Notes: generated by a model from the letters alone, not told the origin. A stretch of 64,000 bases of DNA from JACOTK01 sp963743945 (GCA_963743945.1 CAVURO010000001.1:186001-250000), one strand, 5' to 3'. Shown: positions 47,886-57,255, numbered from the stretch's first letter. Numbers and translations are program-made.

Positions 47886-49007
47886 CAGACGCCCCTGTCC
47901 ATCAGGTCGGCGAACTCCTCGAAGAGGTAACGCGGCATCATGGGGTCCCGGGCCTGCCTCGGGGTGGTACTGCACGCCGAAGGCCGGCGCCTCGCGGCTT
48001 CGAATGCCCTCGATCACGCCGTCGTTGAGGTTGATGTGAGTCACATCCGCGTTGGGCAGCGTGCCCTCGGCGACGGCGAAGTTGTGGTTCTGACTCGTGA
48101 TCTCGACGGCGCCCGTGGCGAGGCGACGAACGGGATGGTTGCCCCCGTGGTGACCGAAGGCCAACTTGTAGGTCTGCGCCCCCAGGGCGGTCGCAAGCAG
48201 TTGATGGCCCAGGCAGATGCCGAAGACGGGGACGCGTCCCAGCAGCGCCTCGATGGCGGCAGCGGCGCCGACAACGGCGGCGGGATCACCCGGACCGTTC
48301 GAGAGGAACACCCCGTCCGGCTCCCGCGCCAACACCTCGGCTGCGGAGGTCGATGCGGGGACCACCTCAACGGTGGCGAGTTGACCCAGATGGCGCAGGA
48401 TCGTGGTCTTGATCCCGAAGTCGTAGGCCACCACCCGTCGGGGGCCGTTCCCCACGATGTACGGGCTCGCGGTGGTGACCTGGGCCACCATGTCGATGTC
48501 CGCGGTGCCCGGCTCGGCCCTGGCCGCCGCCAACAGGGTCGCCTCGTCGGCGACGCCGAACGCACCGGGCATCGAGCCCGCGTCGCGCAGGTGACGAGTC
48601 AGTCGACGCGTGTCGATTCCGGCGATGCCCGGCACCCCATGGCGCACCAGCAACTCGTCGAGGTCCTCGTCGGCTCGCCAGTTGCTGCGCCGCCGGGCCA
48701 TCTCGCGGACGATGACCCCACGACAGAACGGTCGGCGGGACTCGTCGTCGAGGCCGGTGGCCCCATAGTTGCCGATGTGGGGGCAGGTGAAGGCAACCAT
48801 CTGTCCGGCGTAGGAGGGGTCGGTGATGACCTCCTGATAGCCGCTCAACACCGTGTTGAAGACGACCTCGCCGGTCGCGACACCTCCAGGCGGCTCGGCG
48901 CCGGTCGCCTCACCCTCGAACACCTCACCGTCGGCGAGCACCAGAAGGGCGGGACGCACGTCGCGGTCGAAGGCAGCCTGGTCGAAGGCAGCCTGGTCGA
49001 AGGGCAT
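47885..49007 (-). CDS. carA: Carbamoyl-phosphate synthase small subunit, apparent +1 frameshift at the C terminus
   Basis: About 373 aa corrected. It takes ammonia from glutamine for CarB. The class I amidotransferase site is intact: VFGICLGHQLLATALG with the Cys, and FGVQYHPEAGPGPHD with the His and Glu. The given frame then runs through the stop into carB. One extra base at about 47931-47936 hides the expected ending RYLFEEFADLMDRGV and a TGA at 47885-47887. The N terminus has a FDQAAFDQAAF repeat from a 15-bp duplication. Confidence 0.93.
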
Positions 49008-49015
49008 CCGGGCGC

Positions 49016-50320
49016 TCAACGCTGTGCCTCGCCGTCGAGAACGACCGGCTCGCCGCGCAACATCGTGTGACGCACCCGACCGGTCAACGTGCGCCCTGCG
49101 AAAGGGTTGTTGCGACTGCGCGATGCCGAGGTTGCGGGGTCGACGACCCAGGTCGCCGTCGGGTCGATCACGCACAGGTTCGCAGGGCGTCCGACAGCGA
49201 CCGGGCCACCGTGCGAGGCGGCGAGACCCGCTATGCGGGCGGGTCGCCACGACAGCAGCGCCAGAACTGCCTCGATCGGTAGGCCGAGCTCGGTCATGGC
49301 AAGTGCGAGCGCCGTCTCCAATCCGAGCATGCCCGGGGGAGCCTCGTCGAACGGGGCCTCCTTGGTCTCCTGGGTGTGCGGCGCGTGATCGGTGGCGATG
49401 GCGTCGATCGTGCCGTCGGCGAGGCCCGCCTTCACGGCGGCGACGTCCTCGACGGATCGCAGCGGGGGGTTGACCTTGAACAGCGGGTCGTAACCGGCGA
49501 CCTCGGCGTGGGTCAAGGTGAAGTGGTGCGGCGTCGCCTCGGCCGTGACGGCCAGCCCCTCGGCCTTGGCCGCACGCACCAGGTCGATGGAGCCGGCGGT
49601 CGAGAGGTGCAGGAAGTGCACGGGCGCGCCGGTGAGACGACTGAGCGCGATGTCACGCCACACCATCAGCTCCTCGGCGAGCGCCGGAATGCCCGGAACG
49701 CCGAGGCGACTCGACCACTCGCCCTCGTGCATGTGGCCGCCCGCCGCCAGGGACTCGTCCTCGCAGTGCTGGCCCAGCGTGACTCCCAGGCTCGTGGCGT
49801 ATTCCATGGCACGACGCATCAGGCGCGCGTCCTGCACGCCGGCGCCGTCGTCGGTGAAGAGATGGACACCCAGGGCGGCCATCTCGGCCATCGGTGCAAG
49901 CTCGACACCTGCCCGACCACGGGTGATGGCCCCCGCCGGCGCGACGTCGCACAGCGCCTTTGCACCCAGCTCGATCACCTCTCGAACCACCGAGGCACAG
50001 TCGACGGCCGGCTCGGTGTTGGGCATGGCCACGACGGCCGTGTAGCCACCGAGAGCCGCTGCCCGGGAGCCGCTCTCAACCGTCTCGGCCTCCTCGCGAC
50101 CCGGCTGACGCAGGTGGGTGTGCAGGTCCACCAGGCCGGGCGTCACGAGACATCCCCCGGCATCGATCACCCGATCGCCGTCGAGAGCGGCGCCGACCCC
50201 GACGACCTCGCCTTCGGCGCCGATCGCGACGTCGGCGCGGCGCCGACCCGTCTCGTCGAGCACCTCGCCGCCCTTGATCACCAACACGGCCTTACCCATG
50301 TGACCCATGTGCCACTTCAC
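49016..50320 (-). CDS. pyrC: Dihydroorotase
   Basis: 434 aa from GTG 50320 (ATG 50308 and 50299 are alternatives). VDLHTHLRQPGREEAETVES is the metal-site motif; PHHFTLTH and IATDHAPHTQETKEAPFDEA (in part) complete the class I amidohydrolase site. It closes carbamoyl aspartate to dihydroorotate. Overlaps pyrB; 8 nt before carA. Confidence 0.96.
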   Translation of the reverse strand: MKWHMGHMGKAVLVIKGGEVLDETGRRRADVAIGAEGEVVGVGAALDGDRVIDAGGCLVTPGLVDLHTHLRQPGREEAETVESGSRAAALGGYTAVVAMPNTEPAVDCASVVREVIELGAKALCDVAPAGAITRGRAGVELAPMAEMAALGVHLFTDDGAGVQDARLMRRAMEYATSLGVTLGQHCEDESLAAGGHMHEGEWSSRLGVPGIPALAEELMVWRDIALSRLTGAPVHFLHLSTAGSIDLVRAAKAEGLAVTAEATPHHFTLTHAEVAGYDPLFKVNPPLRSVEDVAAVKAGLADGTIDAIATDHAPHTQETKEAPFDEAPPGMLGLETALALAMTELGLPIEAVLALLSWRPARIAGLAASHGGPVAVGRPANLCVIDPTATWVVDPATSASRSRNNPFAGRTLTGRVRHTMLRGEPVVLDGEAQR

Positions 50321-51255
50321 TCATCCGCAACGTCTCCACCTTCGGCTGCCAACAACAGGAACAACACGGCCATGCGCACCGCAACGCCGTTCGCAACCTG
50401 GCGCGTGATGACCGAGCTCGGACGATCCGCCACCTCGGCGGCGATCTCGACACCTCGGTTCATCGGACCGGGATGCAGGATGACCGCGCCATCGGCCATC
50501 AGCGCGGCACGACGAGCGGTCAAACCGAAGCACGCGGTGTACTCCCGCAGGCTGGGTACGAGCGCCTCGGTCTGGCGCTCCTGTTGCATGCGCAACAGGT
50601 ACACCGCATCGACCTTGGGCAGCTCGGCATCGAGATCGTGGCTCACCTCCACCGGCCAACCCTCCAGGCTCTCGGGCAACAAGGTGGGCGGCGCCACCAG
50701 CGTCACGTTCGCACCCAGAGCGGTGAACGCCGCGATGCCGGAACGGGCCACTCGGCTGTGCTTGACATCACCGACGATCGCGATGCGCATGCCCCGGAGG
50801 GGCCCGAGGCGCTCCCTGAGGGTGTAGCAGTCGAGCAGTGCCTGCGTGGGATGCTCGTGGGCGCCGTCGCCGGCGTTGATGACCCGCACGCCACCGGCCT
50901 CGACCCAGTTGGCCACCTGCCTGGGAACGCCCGCAGAACCGTGACGCACCACGATCGCGTCGACACCCATCGCCTCGATGGTCTGCACCGTGTCACGAAG
51001 GGACTCACCCTTCTTCACCGACGACGAGCCAACCGAGAACGTCATCACGTCTGCGGAAAGCCGCTTGGCAGCGGTCTCGAAGGAGAGTCGGGTACGTGTC
51101 GACTCCTCGTAGAACAGCGAGACCACCGTGCGACCACGGAGCGTCGGCACCTTCCGGATGCGGCGCTCGCCGACCTCCACGAACGAGTCGGTGAGCGTCA
51201 TGACCTCCTCGATGGCGGCCACATCGAGATCGGCGATCGACAGGAGGTGCCTCAT
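50317..51255 (-). CDS. pyrB: Aspartate carbamoyltransferase catalytic subunit
   Basis: 312 aa. YEESTRTRLSFE binds carbamoyl phosphate, GDGAHEHPTQALLD and LHPGPMNRGVEI follow in order. No pyrI regulatory subunit is present, so control is probably through PyrR. Overlaps pyrR and pyrC by 4 nt. Confidence 0.97.
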   Translation of the reverse strand: MRHLLSIADLDVAAIEEVMTLTDSFVEVGERRIRKVPTLRGRTVVSLFYEESTRTRLSFETAAKRLSADVMTFSVGSSSVKKGESLRDTVQTIEAMGVDAIVVRHGSAGVPRQVANWVEAGGVRVINAGDGAHEHPTQALLDCYTLRERLGPLRGMRIAIVGDVKHSRVARSGIAAFTALGANVTLVAPPTLLPESLEGWPVEVSHDLDAELPKVDAVYLLRMQQERQTEALVPSLREYTACFGLTARRAALMADGAVILHPGPMNRGVEIAAEVADRPSSVITRQVANGVAVRMAVLFLLLAAEGGDVADE

Positions 51256-51827
51256 CGGCGTTCACGAACCATGTCGCCGAGGTCCACGCCGTCGTTGGTC
51301 ACGTCGACGGCCTCATCTCGCCGCGTCGGCAGGTTCTTGCCGACGTAGTCCGGACGGATCGGCAGCTCACGATGCCCCCGGTCGACCATCACCGCCAACT
51401 GCACGGCGCGTGGCCGGCCGTAGGCGGTCAGCGCATCGAGCGCCGCTCGAATGGTTCGTCCGGTGAAGAGCACGTCATCGACGAGGACCACGACCTTCTG
51501 GTTCAGGTCGCACGGGATCGCCGTCACCGCCTCGGGCATGACGGGCCGCAGCCCGATGTCGTCCCGGTAGAGCGCGACATCGAGCGTTCCGAGCGGAACC
51601 CGCGACCCGTCGATTCGCTCGAATGCCTCGACCAGGCGGTGGGCCAGTGGAACGCCGCCGGTCTGCAGGCCGACGACGACCACTTCGGCCGGTCCGGCAT
51701 TTCTCTCGATGACCTCATGGGCGATACGCGTGACCGCCCGGGTCACCGCATCGGCATCCATCACCCTGGTCCGGGGCACGAAAACACCCCCGTAAGGGGG
51801 CGTGATCCTCCGCTCTCGTTCAGCCAA
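51252..51827 (-). CDS. pyrR: Pyrimidine operon regulator / uracil phosphoribosyltransferase PyrR
   Basis: 191 aa from TTG 51827, which has GGAG 6 nt upstream. RIAHEVIERN, LDVALYRDDIG and VVLVDDVLFTGRTIRAALDA (PRPP loop) and VDRGHRELPIRPDYVGKNLP are clear. UMP-bound PyrR binds the pyr leader RNA. The family core begins near Met23 (51761), so a shorter start is possible; in that case the 51780-51803 hairpin would be in the leader. Confidence 0.93.
   Translation of the reverse strand: MAERERRITPPYGGVFVPRTRVMDADAVTRAVTRIAHEVIERNAGPAEVVVVGLQTGGVPLAHRLVEAFERIDGSRVPLGTLDVALYRDDIGLRPVMPEAVTAIPCDLNQKVVVLVDDVLFTGRTIRAALDALTAYGRPRAVQLAVMVDRGHRELPIRPDYVGKNLPTRRDEAVDVTNDGVDLGDMVRERR
51780..51803 (-). terminator. 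Terminator-like hairpin at the start of pyrR
   Basis: On the minus strand ACGCCCCC-UUAC-GGGGGUGU forms an 8-bp stem followed by UUUC. It lies 40-60 nt after the PyrR-binding loop, the place of a pyr attenuator, but inside the coding region if TTG 51827 is used. Only a short U-tract, so terminator strength is doubtful. Confidence 0.5.
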
Positions 51828-51842
51828 ACTCTTCTCCTGTCC

Positions 51843-51864
51843 GTATGAGCCTCTCGGGACTCAC
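51843..51864 (-). promoter_or_regulatory. PyrR-binding RNA element in the pyr leader
   Basis: The minus strand reads GTGAGTCCCGAGAGGCTCATAC. The core AGUCCCGAGAGGCU matches the published PyrR binding consensus ARUCCNGNGAGGYU exactly, flanked by a UGAG/CUCA stem. It sits about 16 nt before the pyrR start. A -10-like TAGCAT is at 51882-51887. Confidence 0.88.
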
Positions 51865-51928
51865 TTGACGGTCAGATGTCCATGCTATCACCAGGGTGGA
51901 GCCGCGCCCGGGTCGAGATCCTGCTGAT

Positions 51929-52348
51929 CTACGGCTGGGGGCGAAGCTCCTCGGCGATGCGGGCGAGCATGCCGTTGACGAACTTGCCCGAGTCGTCGGT
52001 GGAGTAGCGCTTGGCCAGCTCCACGGCCTCGGAGATCGTCGCTCCGATGGGGATGTCCGGGCGATGGGCAAGCTCGTACACCCCGATGCGGAGCAGCGTC
52101 CGATCGACGACGGGCATCCGAGCCACTGTCCAGCCCTTCGCAAACCGGGTGATCACGGCGTCGATGTCGTCTCGATGACGGCCGACTCCCGATACGAGGT
52201 CGGCCACGAACTCGCTCGGTTCGAGGGGTAGTGCGGCCAGCACGTCATCGGGTGCGTCACCCTTGAGGTCGGACTCGTACAACAGCGACAGCGCCCGCTC
52301 GCGTGCCTCTCGTCTGGTGCCGACCCCGTCGGCGACCGAGCCGCTCAC
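51929..52348 (-). CDS. nusB: Transcription antitermination factor NusB
   Basis: 139 aa. RREARERALSLLYESDLKGD, TVARMPVVDRTLLRIGVYEL and ISEAVELAKRYSTDDSGKFVNGMLARI (in parts) are the all-helical NusB core that binds boxA RNA with S10. The boxA sites are in the rRNA operon of this window. Overlaps efp by 4 nt. Confidence 0.96.
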   Translation of the reverse strand: MSGSVADGVGTRREARERALSLLYESDLKGDAPDDVLAALPLEPSEFVADLVSGVGRHRDDIDAVITRFAKGWTVARMPVVDRTLLRIGVYELAHRPDIPIGATISEAVELAKRYSTDDSGKFVNGMLARIAEELRPQP

Positions 52349-52905
52349 ACCCTGGTCAAATAGTCGCCCGAACGAGTGTCGACCTTGATGTGATCGCCCA
52401 CGTTCACAAACAGCGGCACCTGGACGATGATGCCCGTCTCGACCGTTGCAGGCTTGCGGGCGCCCGAAACCCGATCGCCCTGAATGCCGGGCTCGGTCTC
52501 GGTGACCACCAGCTCGACCGACGCCGGGATGTCGACGCCGACGATCTCGTCGTTGTAGATCTGCAGGACTGCGGTTGACCCCTCGATCAGATAGTGGACG
52601 GCCGACCCGAGCGACTTGGGTGCCACGGTGATCTGGTCGTAGCTGACGTTGTCCATGAAGACCAGGTCGTCACCCTCACGATAGAGATACTGCATCTCGC
52701 GCTTGTCGATGACGGCCTGCTCGACCTTTTCCGCCGAACGGAAGGTGCGCTCGATGACGGCCCCGGTACGGACGTTCTTCAAGGTCGTGCGCACGAAGGC
52801 GCCGCCCTTGCCGGGCTTGACATGTTGGAACTCCACCACCTGGAAGAGTCCCTCGGGCAGATCGAGGCTGATGCCGTTCTTCAGATCGTTTGTCGAGATG
52901 CTCAT
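52345..52905 (-). CDS. efp: Elongation factor P
   Basis: 186 aa. The three OB-type domains are complete. The tip loop reads HVKPGKGGAFVRT, with Lys at the position often modified in other bacteria; FMDNVSYDQ and the C-terminal GDHIKVDTRSGDYLTRV are typical. It relieves ribosome stalling at proline runs. Confidence 0.97.
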   Translation of the reverse strand: MSISTNDLKNGISLDLPEGLFQVVEFQHVKPGKGGAFVRTTLKNVRTGAVIERTFRSAEKVEQAVIDKREMQYLYREGDDLVFMDNVSYDQITVAPKSLGSAVHYLIEGSTAVLQIYNDEIVGVDIPASVELVVTETEPGIQGDRVSGARKPATVETGIIVQVPLFVNVGDHIKVDTRSGDYLTRV

Positions 52906-54017
52906 GGCAGTGCGGGGTCCTTGGAGGCGAGGGTGAGAGGGCGTGCGCCCTCGGATGTGACAACAAGCGTGTCCTCGATCCGAACGCCACCATGATCGGA
53001 CAGGTAGACGCCAGGCTCAACGGTCACGACATGGCCGGGCGCCAGCGTAGCAGTGGAGAGCGCCGACACCCGGGGTTCCTCGTGGATGTCGAGACCCACC
53101 CCGTGACCGGTTCCGTGCAGAAAGGCCTCGGCCCAGCCCGCCTCACGGATCACCGCACGGGCTGCTCGATCCACCTCGGCACAGGCCACCCCGGGGCCGA
53201 CGGCCGCGACGCCGGCGGACTGGCCCGCCGCCACGACCTCCAGCATTCGGGCGGCGGTGGGGCTGGGCGTGCCGAGCACGAACGTGCGGGTCATGTCCGA
53301 GCAGTAGCCGTCGACGACCGCGCCGAAATCGATGACGACGAGGTCACCGGCGGTCATCCTGCGGGAACCGGGTCGAGCATGGGGACGAGCGGCGTTCGGA
53401 CCGCTTGCAACGATCGTCTCGAAGCTCGACCCGGAGGCGCCGGCACGTCGCATCGCCAGGTCGAGCCCGATCGCCACCTCGCGCTCGGTCACCCCCTCGA
53501 CGATCGATGGCTTGACCGTCTCGAGCGCCTCGTCCGCGATGGCTGCCGCTGCGGCGATGCGGGCGATCTCGCCGTCGTCCTTGACGACGCGGAGGGCTTC
53601 GACCATCCCCTCGGTCGGAACCAGCTCGTGATCGGGAAACCAATCATGCTCGTAGCGTCGTTGGGCGGCCCAGGTGATCGATCCCGCCTCGAGCGCCAGT
53701 CGGTCGAGGCCGACGAAGGCGGTCGTGAGCACCTCGCGTTGGCCTCCGGCACTCCCCTGCACGGCAACGGTGAGATCCACGCCGGCCCGGGTCGCCTCGA
53801 GGTCCGCCTGGTCACGGTACCGACCATCGGTCACCAACAGCAGCCCGTCGGGCACCACGGCCAGCAGGCCGGCCGACCCGGTGAACCCCGTGAGGTAGCG
53901 AACGTTGACCGGGTTCGTCACGAGCACCGCATCGCATCCCGCCTCGGCGAACAGGGCGCGCAGTCGAGAGGCCCGAGCGCGCACGTCCATGATGGGAAGC
54001 GCCTCGATGTCGGTCAT
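52902..54017 (-). CDS. M24 family Xaa-Pro aminopeptidase-like protein
   Basis: 371 aa. An N-terminal creatinase domain (NVRYLTGFTGSAGLL) precedes the pita-bread fold with the metal residues in VVIDFGAVVDGYCSDMTRTF (two Asp), HGTGHGVGLDIHEEP (His), VTVEPGVYL and GGVRIEDTLVV (Glu). It probably cleaves X-Pro dipeptides or peptides. It lies between aroQ and efp with 4-nt overlaps, the common actinobacterial order. Confidence 0.92.
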   Translation of the reverse strand: MTDIEALPIMDVRARASRLRALFAEAGCDAVLVTNPVNVRYLTGFTGSAGLLAVVPDGLLLVTDGRYRDQADLEATRAGVDLTVAVQGSAGGQREVLTTAFVGLDRLALEAGSITWAAQRRYEHDWFPDHELVPTEGMVEALRVVKDDGEIARIAAAAAIADEALETVKPSIVEGVTEREVAIGLDLAMRRAGASGSSFETIVASGPNAARPHARPGSRRMTAGDLVVIDFGAVVDGYCSDMTRTFVLGTPSPTAARMLEVVAAGQSAGVAAVGPGVACAEVDRAARAVIREAGWAEAFLHGTGHGVGLDIHEEPRVSALSTATLAPGHVVTVEPGVYLSDHGGVRIEDTLVVTSEGARPLTLASKDPALP

Positions 54018-54475
54018 GTCCGCCCGGCCGAAAGAAGGCGGGCGACGGCCTCGACCGCCAGGGCGTAGCCGTGACCGCCGAGGCCGGCGATCGTTCCGGT
54101 TGCGACAGGCGCCACCACCGAGGTGTGGCGCCAGGGCTCACGTCCATTGGGGTTCGAGAGATGCAGTTCGATCACCACCCCGTCATAGGCGCCGAGCGCG
54201 TCGTGCAGGGACCAGGCGTAGTGCGTCAGGGCGCCGGGGTTGACGATGATGGCGACACAGCGACCCCGAGCCCGGTGGATGGCGTCGACGAGGTCGCTCT
54301 CGGCGTTCGACTGAAGGTGCTCGACTGCCATGCCATGCGCGGCTGCCGCCTCGGTGGCGGTCGCCACATGATCGGCGAGCGTGGCCGAGCCGTAGATCTC
54401 CGGCTCCCGCTCGCCGAGAAGGTTGAGGTTGGGACCATGGAGCAACAGGACGACCGGCGTTGTGCCATCGCTCAT
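54014..54475 (-). CDS. aroQ: 3-dehydroquinate dehydratase, type II
   Basis: 153 aa. HGPNLNLLGEREPEIYG contains the catalytic Tyr, followed by QSNAESDLVDAIHRA, VNPGALTHYAWSLHDAL and ELHLSNPNGREPWRHTSV with the active-site His. ATG 54475 is preferred to 54481: GGAGG lies 7 nt upstream and it overlaps the aroB stop as ATGA. Confidence 0.96.
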   Translation of the reverse strand: MSDGTTPVVLLLHGPNLNLLGEREPEIYGSATLADHVATATEAAAAHGMAVEHLQSNAESDLVDAIHRARGRCVAIIVNPGALTHYAWSLHDALGAYDGVVIELHLSNPNGREPWRHTSVVAPVATGTIAGLGGHGYALAVEAVARLLSAGRT

Positions 54476-55491
54476 CGACATGCCTCCAGCGCTGCATCGA
54501 TCACGGCGCGCTGCACCCCGTGCACGAGCTCCACGCCGTTGGGTCCGTGGAGCACGAAGGTCAGGCCCTCGGAGGCGTCCGCCTTCTTGTCCCGGCCCAT
54601 CAGCTCCACCAGCAGGTCGTTGTTCGCCCCCGGGGGAATGGCCGACGGAAGGCCGTAGCTCTCGACGACGGAGCGATGTCGTGCCACCGCATCCTCATCG
54701 ATGCGCCCCAGCCGAGCCGCCAACTCGGCGGCGAAGACCAGACCGATCGCCACCGCCTCGCCGTGGCGCAGATCGTAACCGCCCGCCGTCTCGAGCGCAT
54801 GAGCGAGGGTGTGGCCGTAGTTGAGCGTCGCTCGCAGACCTGCCGCGCCCTCCCGCTCGTCGGCGGCCACCACGGCCGCCTTGATGCGCACGCAGGCGGC
54901 AACCCTGATCTCCAGGCTCGGGTCCACGATGTCGCGGTCGTCATGGGTGAGGAAACGGTACTTGGCCATCTCACCCAGTCCGCTTCGGTACTCGCGCTCG
55001 GGGAGCGTGTCCAACAGCTCGGTGTCGCACAGCACGGCGCTCGGCTGCCAGAAGGCGCCGACGAGGTTCTTGCCCTCCGGAAGGTTGACGCCGGTCTTGC
55101 CGCCGATGGCGGCGTCGATCTGGCCGAGCAGGGTGGTCGCCACGTGCACCACGTCGACCCCTCGGTGATAGACCGCCGCGGCAAAGCCGGCCGTGTCGGT
55201 CACCACGCCGCCACCAACGCCTATGACCACGTCCGAACGAGTGAGGCCCCAGGCGGCGAACGACCGGCACAGCGACTCGATCGTGGCCGGCTCCTTGGCC
55301 TCCTCTCCTTCGCCGATCGTGAACACCCGGTACTCGATGCCCGGATCGACGCCGATGCCGATCGAACCCTGGGTGACGACCGCTGCCCGACGCGCCCGCT
55401 CGGGGATCAGGCCCGCAAGATGTCGGCGCGCCCCGTCGCCCACGACCACGTCGTAGGGCTTGGAACGCAGAGCTACGGGAACAACGATCAC
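54472..55491 (-). CDS. aroB: 3-dehydroquinate synthase
   Basis: 339 aa. It makes dehydroquinate using NAD and zinc. GEEAKEPATIE, VIGVGGGVVTDTAGFAAAVY, TTLLGQIDAAIGGKTGVNLP, GLGEMAKYRFL and NYGHTLAHALE (metal His) are all present. Overlaps aroK and aroQ. Confidence 0.97.
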   Translation of the reverse strand: MIVVPVALRSKPYDVVVGDGARRHLAGLIPERARRAAVVTQGSIGIGVDPGIEYRVFTIGEGEEAKEPATIESLCRSFAAWGLTRSDVVIGVGGGVVTDTAGFAAAVYHRGVDVVHVATTLLGQIDAAIGGKTGVNLPEGKNLVGAFWQPSAVLCDTELLDTLPEREYRSGLGEMAKYRFLTHDDRDIVDPSLEIRVAACVRIKAAVVAADEREGAAGLRATLNYGHTLAHALETAGGYDLRHGEAVAIGLVFAAELAARLGRIDEDAVARHRSVVESYGLPSAIPPGANNDLLVELMGRDKKADASEGLTFVLHGPNGVELVHGVQRAVIDAALEACR

Positions 55492-56018
55492 GACACCACC
55501 TCCACCACGGCCTGAGCCATGCGCTGCGGACCACGATCATCGATGTCGACGACGTGGTCGGCGACAGACTCGTAGATCGGATCACGACGGTTGCCCAGCT
55601 CGGTGAGCACCCCATGGACATCCTCATCGTGGCCATCCAGAAGCGGACGATGATCGCCGACGCGGGCGAGTCGTCCCGCCAACAGCGTGGGGGAAGCCCG
55701 CAGCCAGACAACGTCGGCCGAACGTGCCAATCGAACCCGGGTTCCCTCGTCGAGGACGGCGCCACCGCCGGCAGCGATCACCGAGGATGGCGACCCTCCC
55801 AGGAGATCCGCCATGACGGCCGACTCGATCCCGCGAAATGCCGGTTCGCCCTCCTGTTCGAAGATCTCACGTATCGATCGGCCGGCGCGTCGCGCCACCA
55901 CCTCGTCGCTGTCGAAGAACGGCCGCCCCAGCGACGCCGCCACGTATCGTCCAACCGTCGTCTTGCCCGTACCCATCATCCCGACCAGCACCACGTGTCG
56001 AGCACCATCAGGTCCCAT
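55488..56018 (-). CDS. aroK: Shikimate kinase
   Basis: 176 aa from ATG 56018. LVGMMGTGKTTVGRYVA is the P-loop, PFFDSDEVVARRAGRSI binds shikimate and Mg, and EPAFRGIES and AAGGGAVLD complete the family. The open frame upstream overlaps aroC and is not homologous. Confidence 0.96.
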   Translation of the reverse strand: MGPDGARHVVLVGMMGTGKTTVGRYVAASLGRPFFDSDEVVARRAGRSIREIFEQEGEPAFRGIESAVMADLLGGSPSSVIAAGGGAVLDEGTRVRLARSADVVWLRASPTLLAGRLARVGDHRPLLDGHDEDVHGVLTELGNRRDPIYESVADHVVDIDDRGPQRMAQAVVEVVS

Positions 56019-57249
56019 GCTGCGATTCCCGCCCGCCGGCGCCGCGCTCATCCTCGCCGAGCGGAGCCTCGCCGCGCTGAGCCTCGCCGTGGACACGCTC
56101 GCCGTACCGACGGGCGTTGTCCACCATCTCGTCGAGCGAATCGCCGCCGAACTTGCGGGCCGCCTCGTTCGCCAGCACCAGGGCGACCATGGTCTCGGCG
56201 ACCACACCCATGGCCGGAACAGCGGTCACGTCGGTGCGCTCCTTGAAGGAGACGGTCTCCTGCTTGGTCACGACGTCGACGGTGGTGAGCACCGGGCGGT
56301 TCAACGTGGCGAGGGGCTTCATCGCGGCGCGCGCGACCAGCAGCTCGCCGGTCGACATGCCACCCTCGACGCCTCCCGCCAACGACGTGGTCCGGCGGTA
56401 GTCATGCGCGCCTTCATCCCAGTGGATGGCGTCGTGAGCCAGAGAGCCCGGTCGGCCCGCTACCTCGAAACCGTCGCCGATCTCCACCCCCTTGACCGCC
56501 TGGATGCTCATGAGCGCTCGGGCGAGTTCCGCGTCCAGGCGACGGTCCCAGTGCACATGGCTTCCCAGTCCGACCGGAACCCCGTAGGCGAGCACCTCGA
56601 CGACGCCGCCCAGGGAGTCGCCGTCTCGTGCGACGGCCCTGATCTCCTCGATCATCGCCGCACCCGCGTCGGCATCGAAGCACCGGACCTCGGACGAGTC
56701 GACGGCATCGAGGTCAGCCGGGCGCGGCCGAACCTCTCCCTTGGAGGTCACCGAGCCCAGCTGCACGACGTGGGAGAGGACCGACACGCCGAGATGCGAA
56801 AGCAAACGCTTGGCGACCGCTCCGGCCGCGACGCGCGCGGCGGTCTCACGAGCCGAGGCGCGCTCGAGCACGTCTCGAGCGTCATCGAAGCCGTACTTCT
56901 GCATGCCGGCGAGGTCCGCGTGGCCCGGCCGAGGCTGGGTAAGAGGTTCGCGGGTGGCGCCCGGGGCCGGCGACATCTCCTCGTGCCAACGATCGGAACG
57001 TTCCCACTCGGAGTTGACGATCTCGATCGCCACCGGCGAGCCGAGCGTGCGACCGTGACGAACCCCGGCGATCAGGGTGAGCTCGTCGGCCTCGAAACGC
57101 ATGCGGGGCCCGCGGCCGAAACCCAGTCGACGACGGGCCAGCTCGGCCTGGACATCTTCTGCGGTCACCGGAAGCCCCGCAGGGAGGCCTTCGACGATGA
57201 CCACGAGGGCCCGTCCGTGGGACTCTCCAGCGGTGAGGAAGCGAATCAC
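56008..57249 (-). CDS. aroC: Chorismate synthase
   Basis: 413 aa, GTG start. FLTAGESHGRALVVIVEGLP, the RRRLGFGRGPRM block, RPGHADLAGMQKYGFDDARD and GVEGGMSTGELLVARAAMKP are the FMN and substrate motifs. The last 25 residues are repetitive (GEAQRGEAPLGEDERG) and lie outside the family. A -10 TAGCCT ends 6 nt upstream, so this may be the promoter of the long aro-pyr operon. Confidence 0.97.
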   Translation of the reverse strand: MIRFLTAGESHGRALVVIVEGLPAGLPVTAEDVQAELARRRLGFGRGPRMRFEADELTLIAGVRHGRTLGSPVAIEIVNSEWERSDRWHEEMSPAPGATREPLTQPRPGHADLAGMQKYGFDDARDVLERASARETAARVAAGAVAKRLLSHLGVSVLSHVVQLGSVTSKGEVRPRPADLDAVDSSEVRCFDADAGAAMIEEIRAVARDGDSLGGVVEVLAYGVPVGLGSHVHWDRRLDAELARALMSIQAVKGVEIGDGFEVAGRPGSLAHDAIHWDEGAHDYRRTTSLAGGVEGGMSTGELLVARAAMKPLATLNRPVLTTVDVVTKQETVSFKERTDVTAVPAMGVVAETMVALVLANEAARKFGGDSLDEMVDNARRYGERVHGEAQRGEAPLGEDERGAGGRESQHGT

Positions 57250-57255
57250 CCCGCA

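Noticed and set aside
45117..49250. Single 1,377-codon carA-carB fusion protein
   Set aside because: The end of CarA and its stop are intact in the next frame and overlap the carB ATG as TGATG, so one extra base explains the fusion.
54475..54481. aroQ starting at ATG 54481
   Set aside because: GGAGG directly touches that ATG; ATG 54475 has 7-nt spacing and the operon's usual ATGA overlap.
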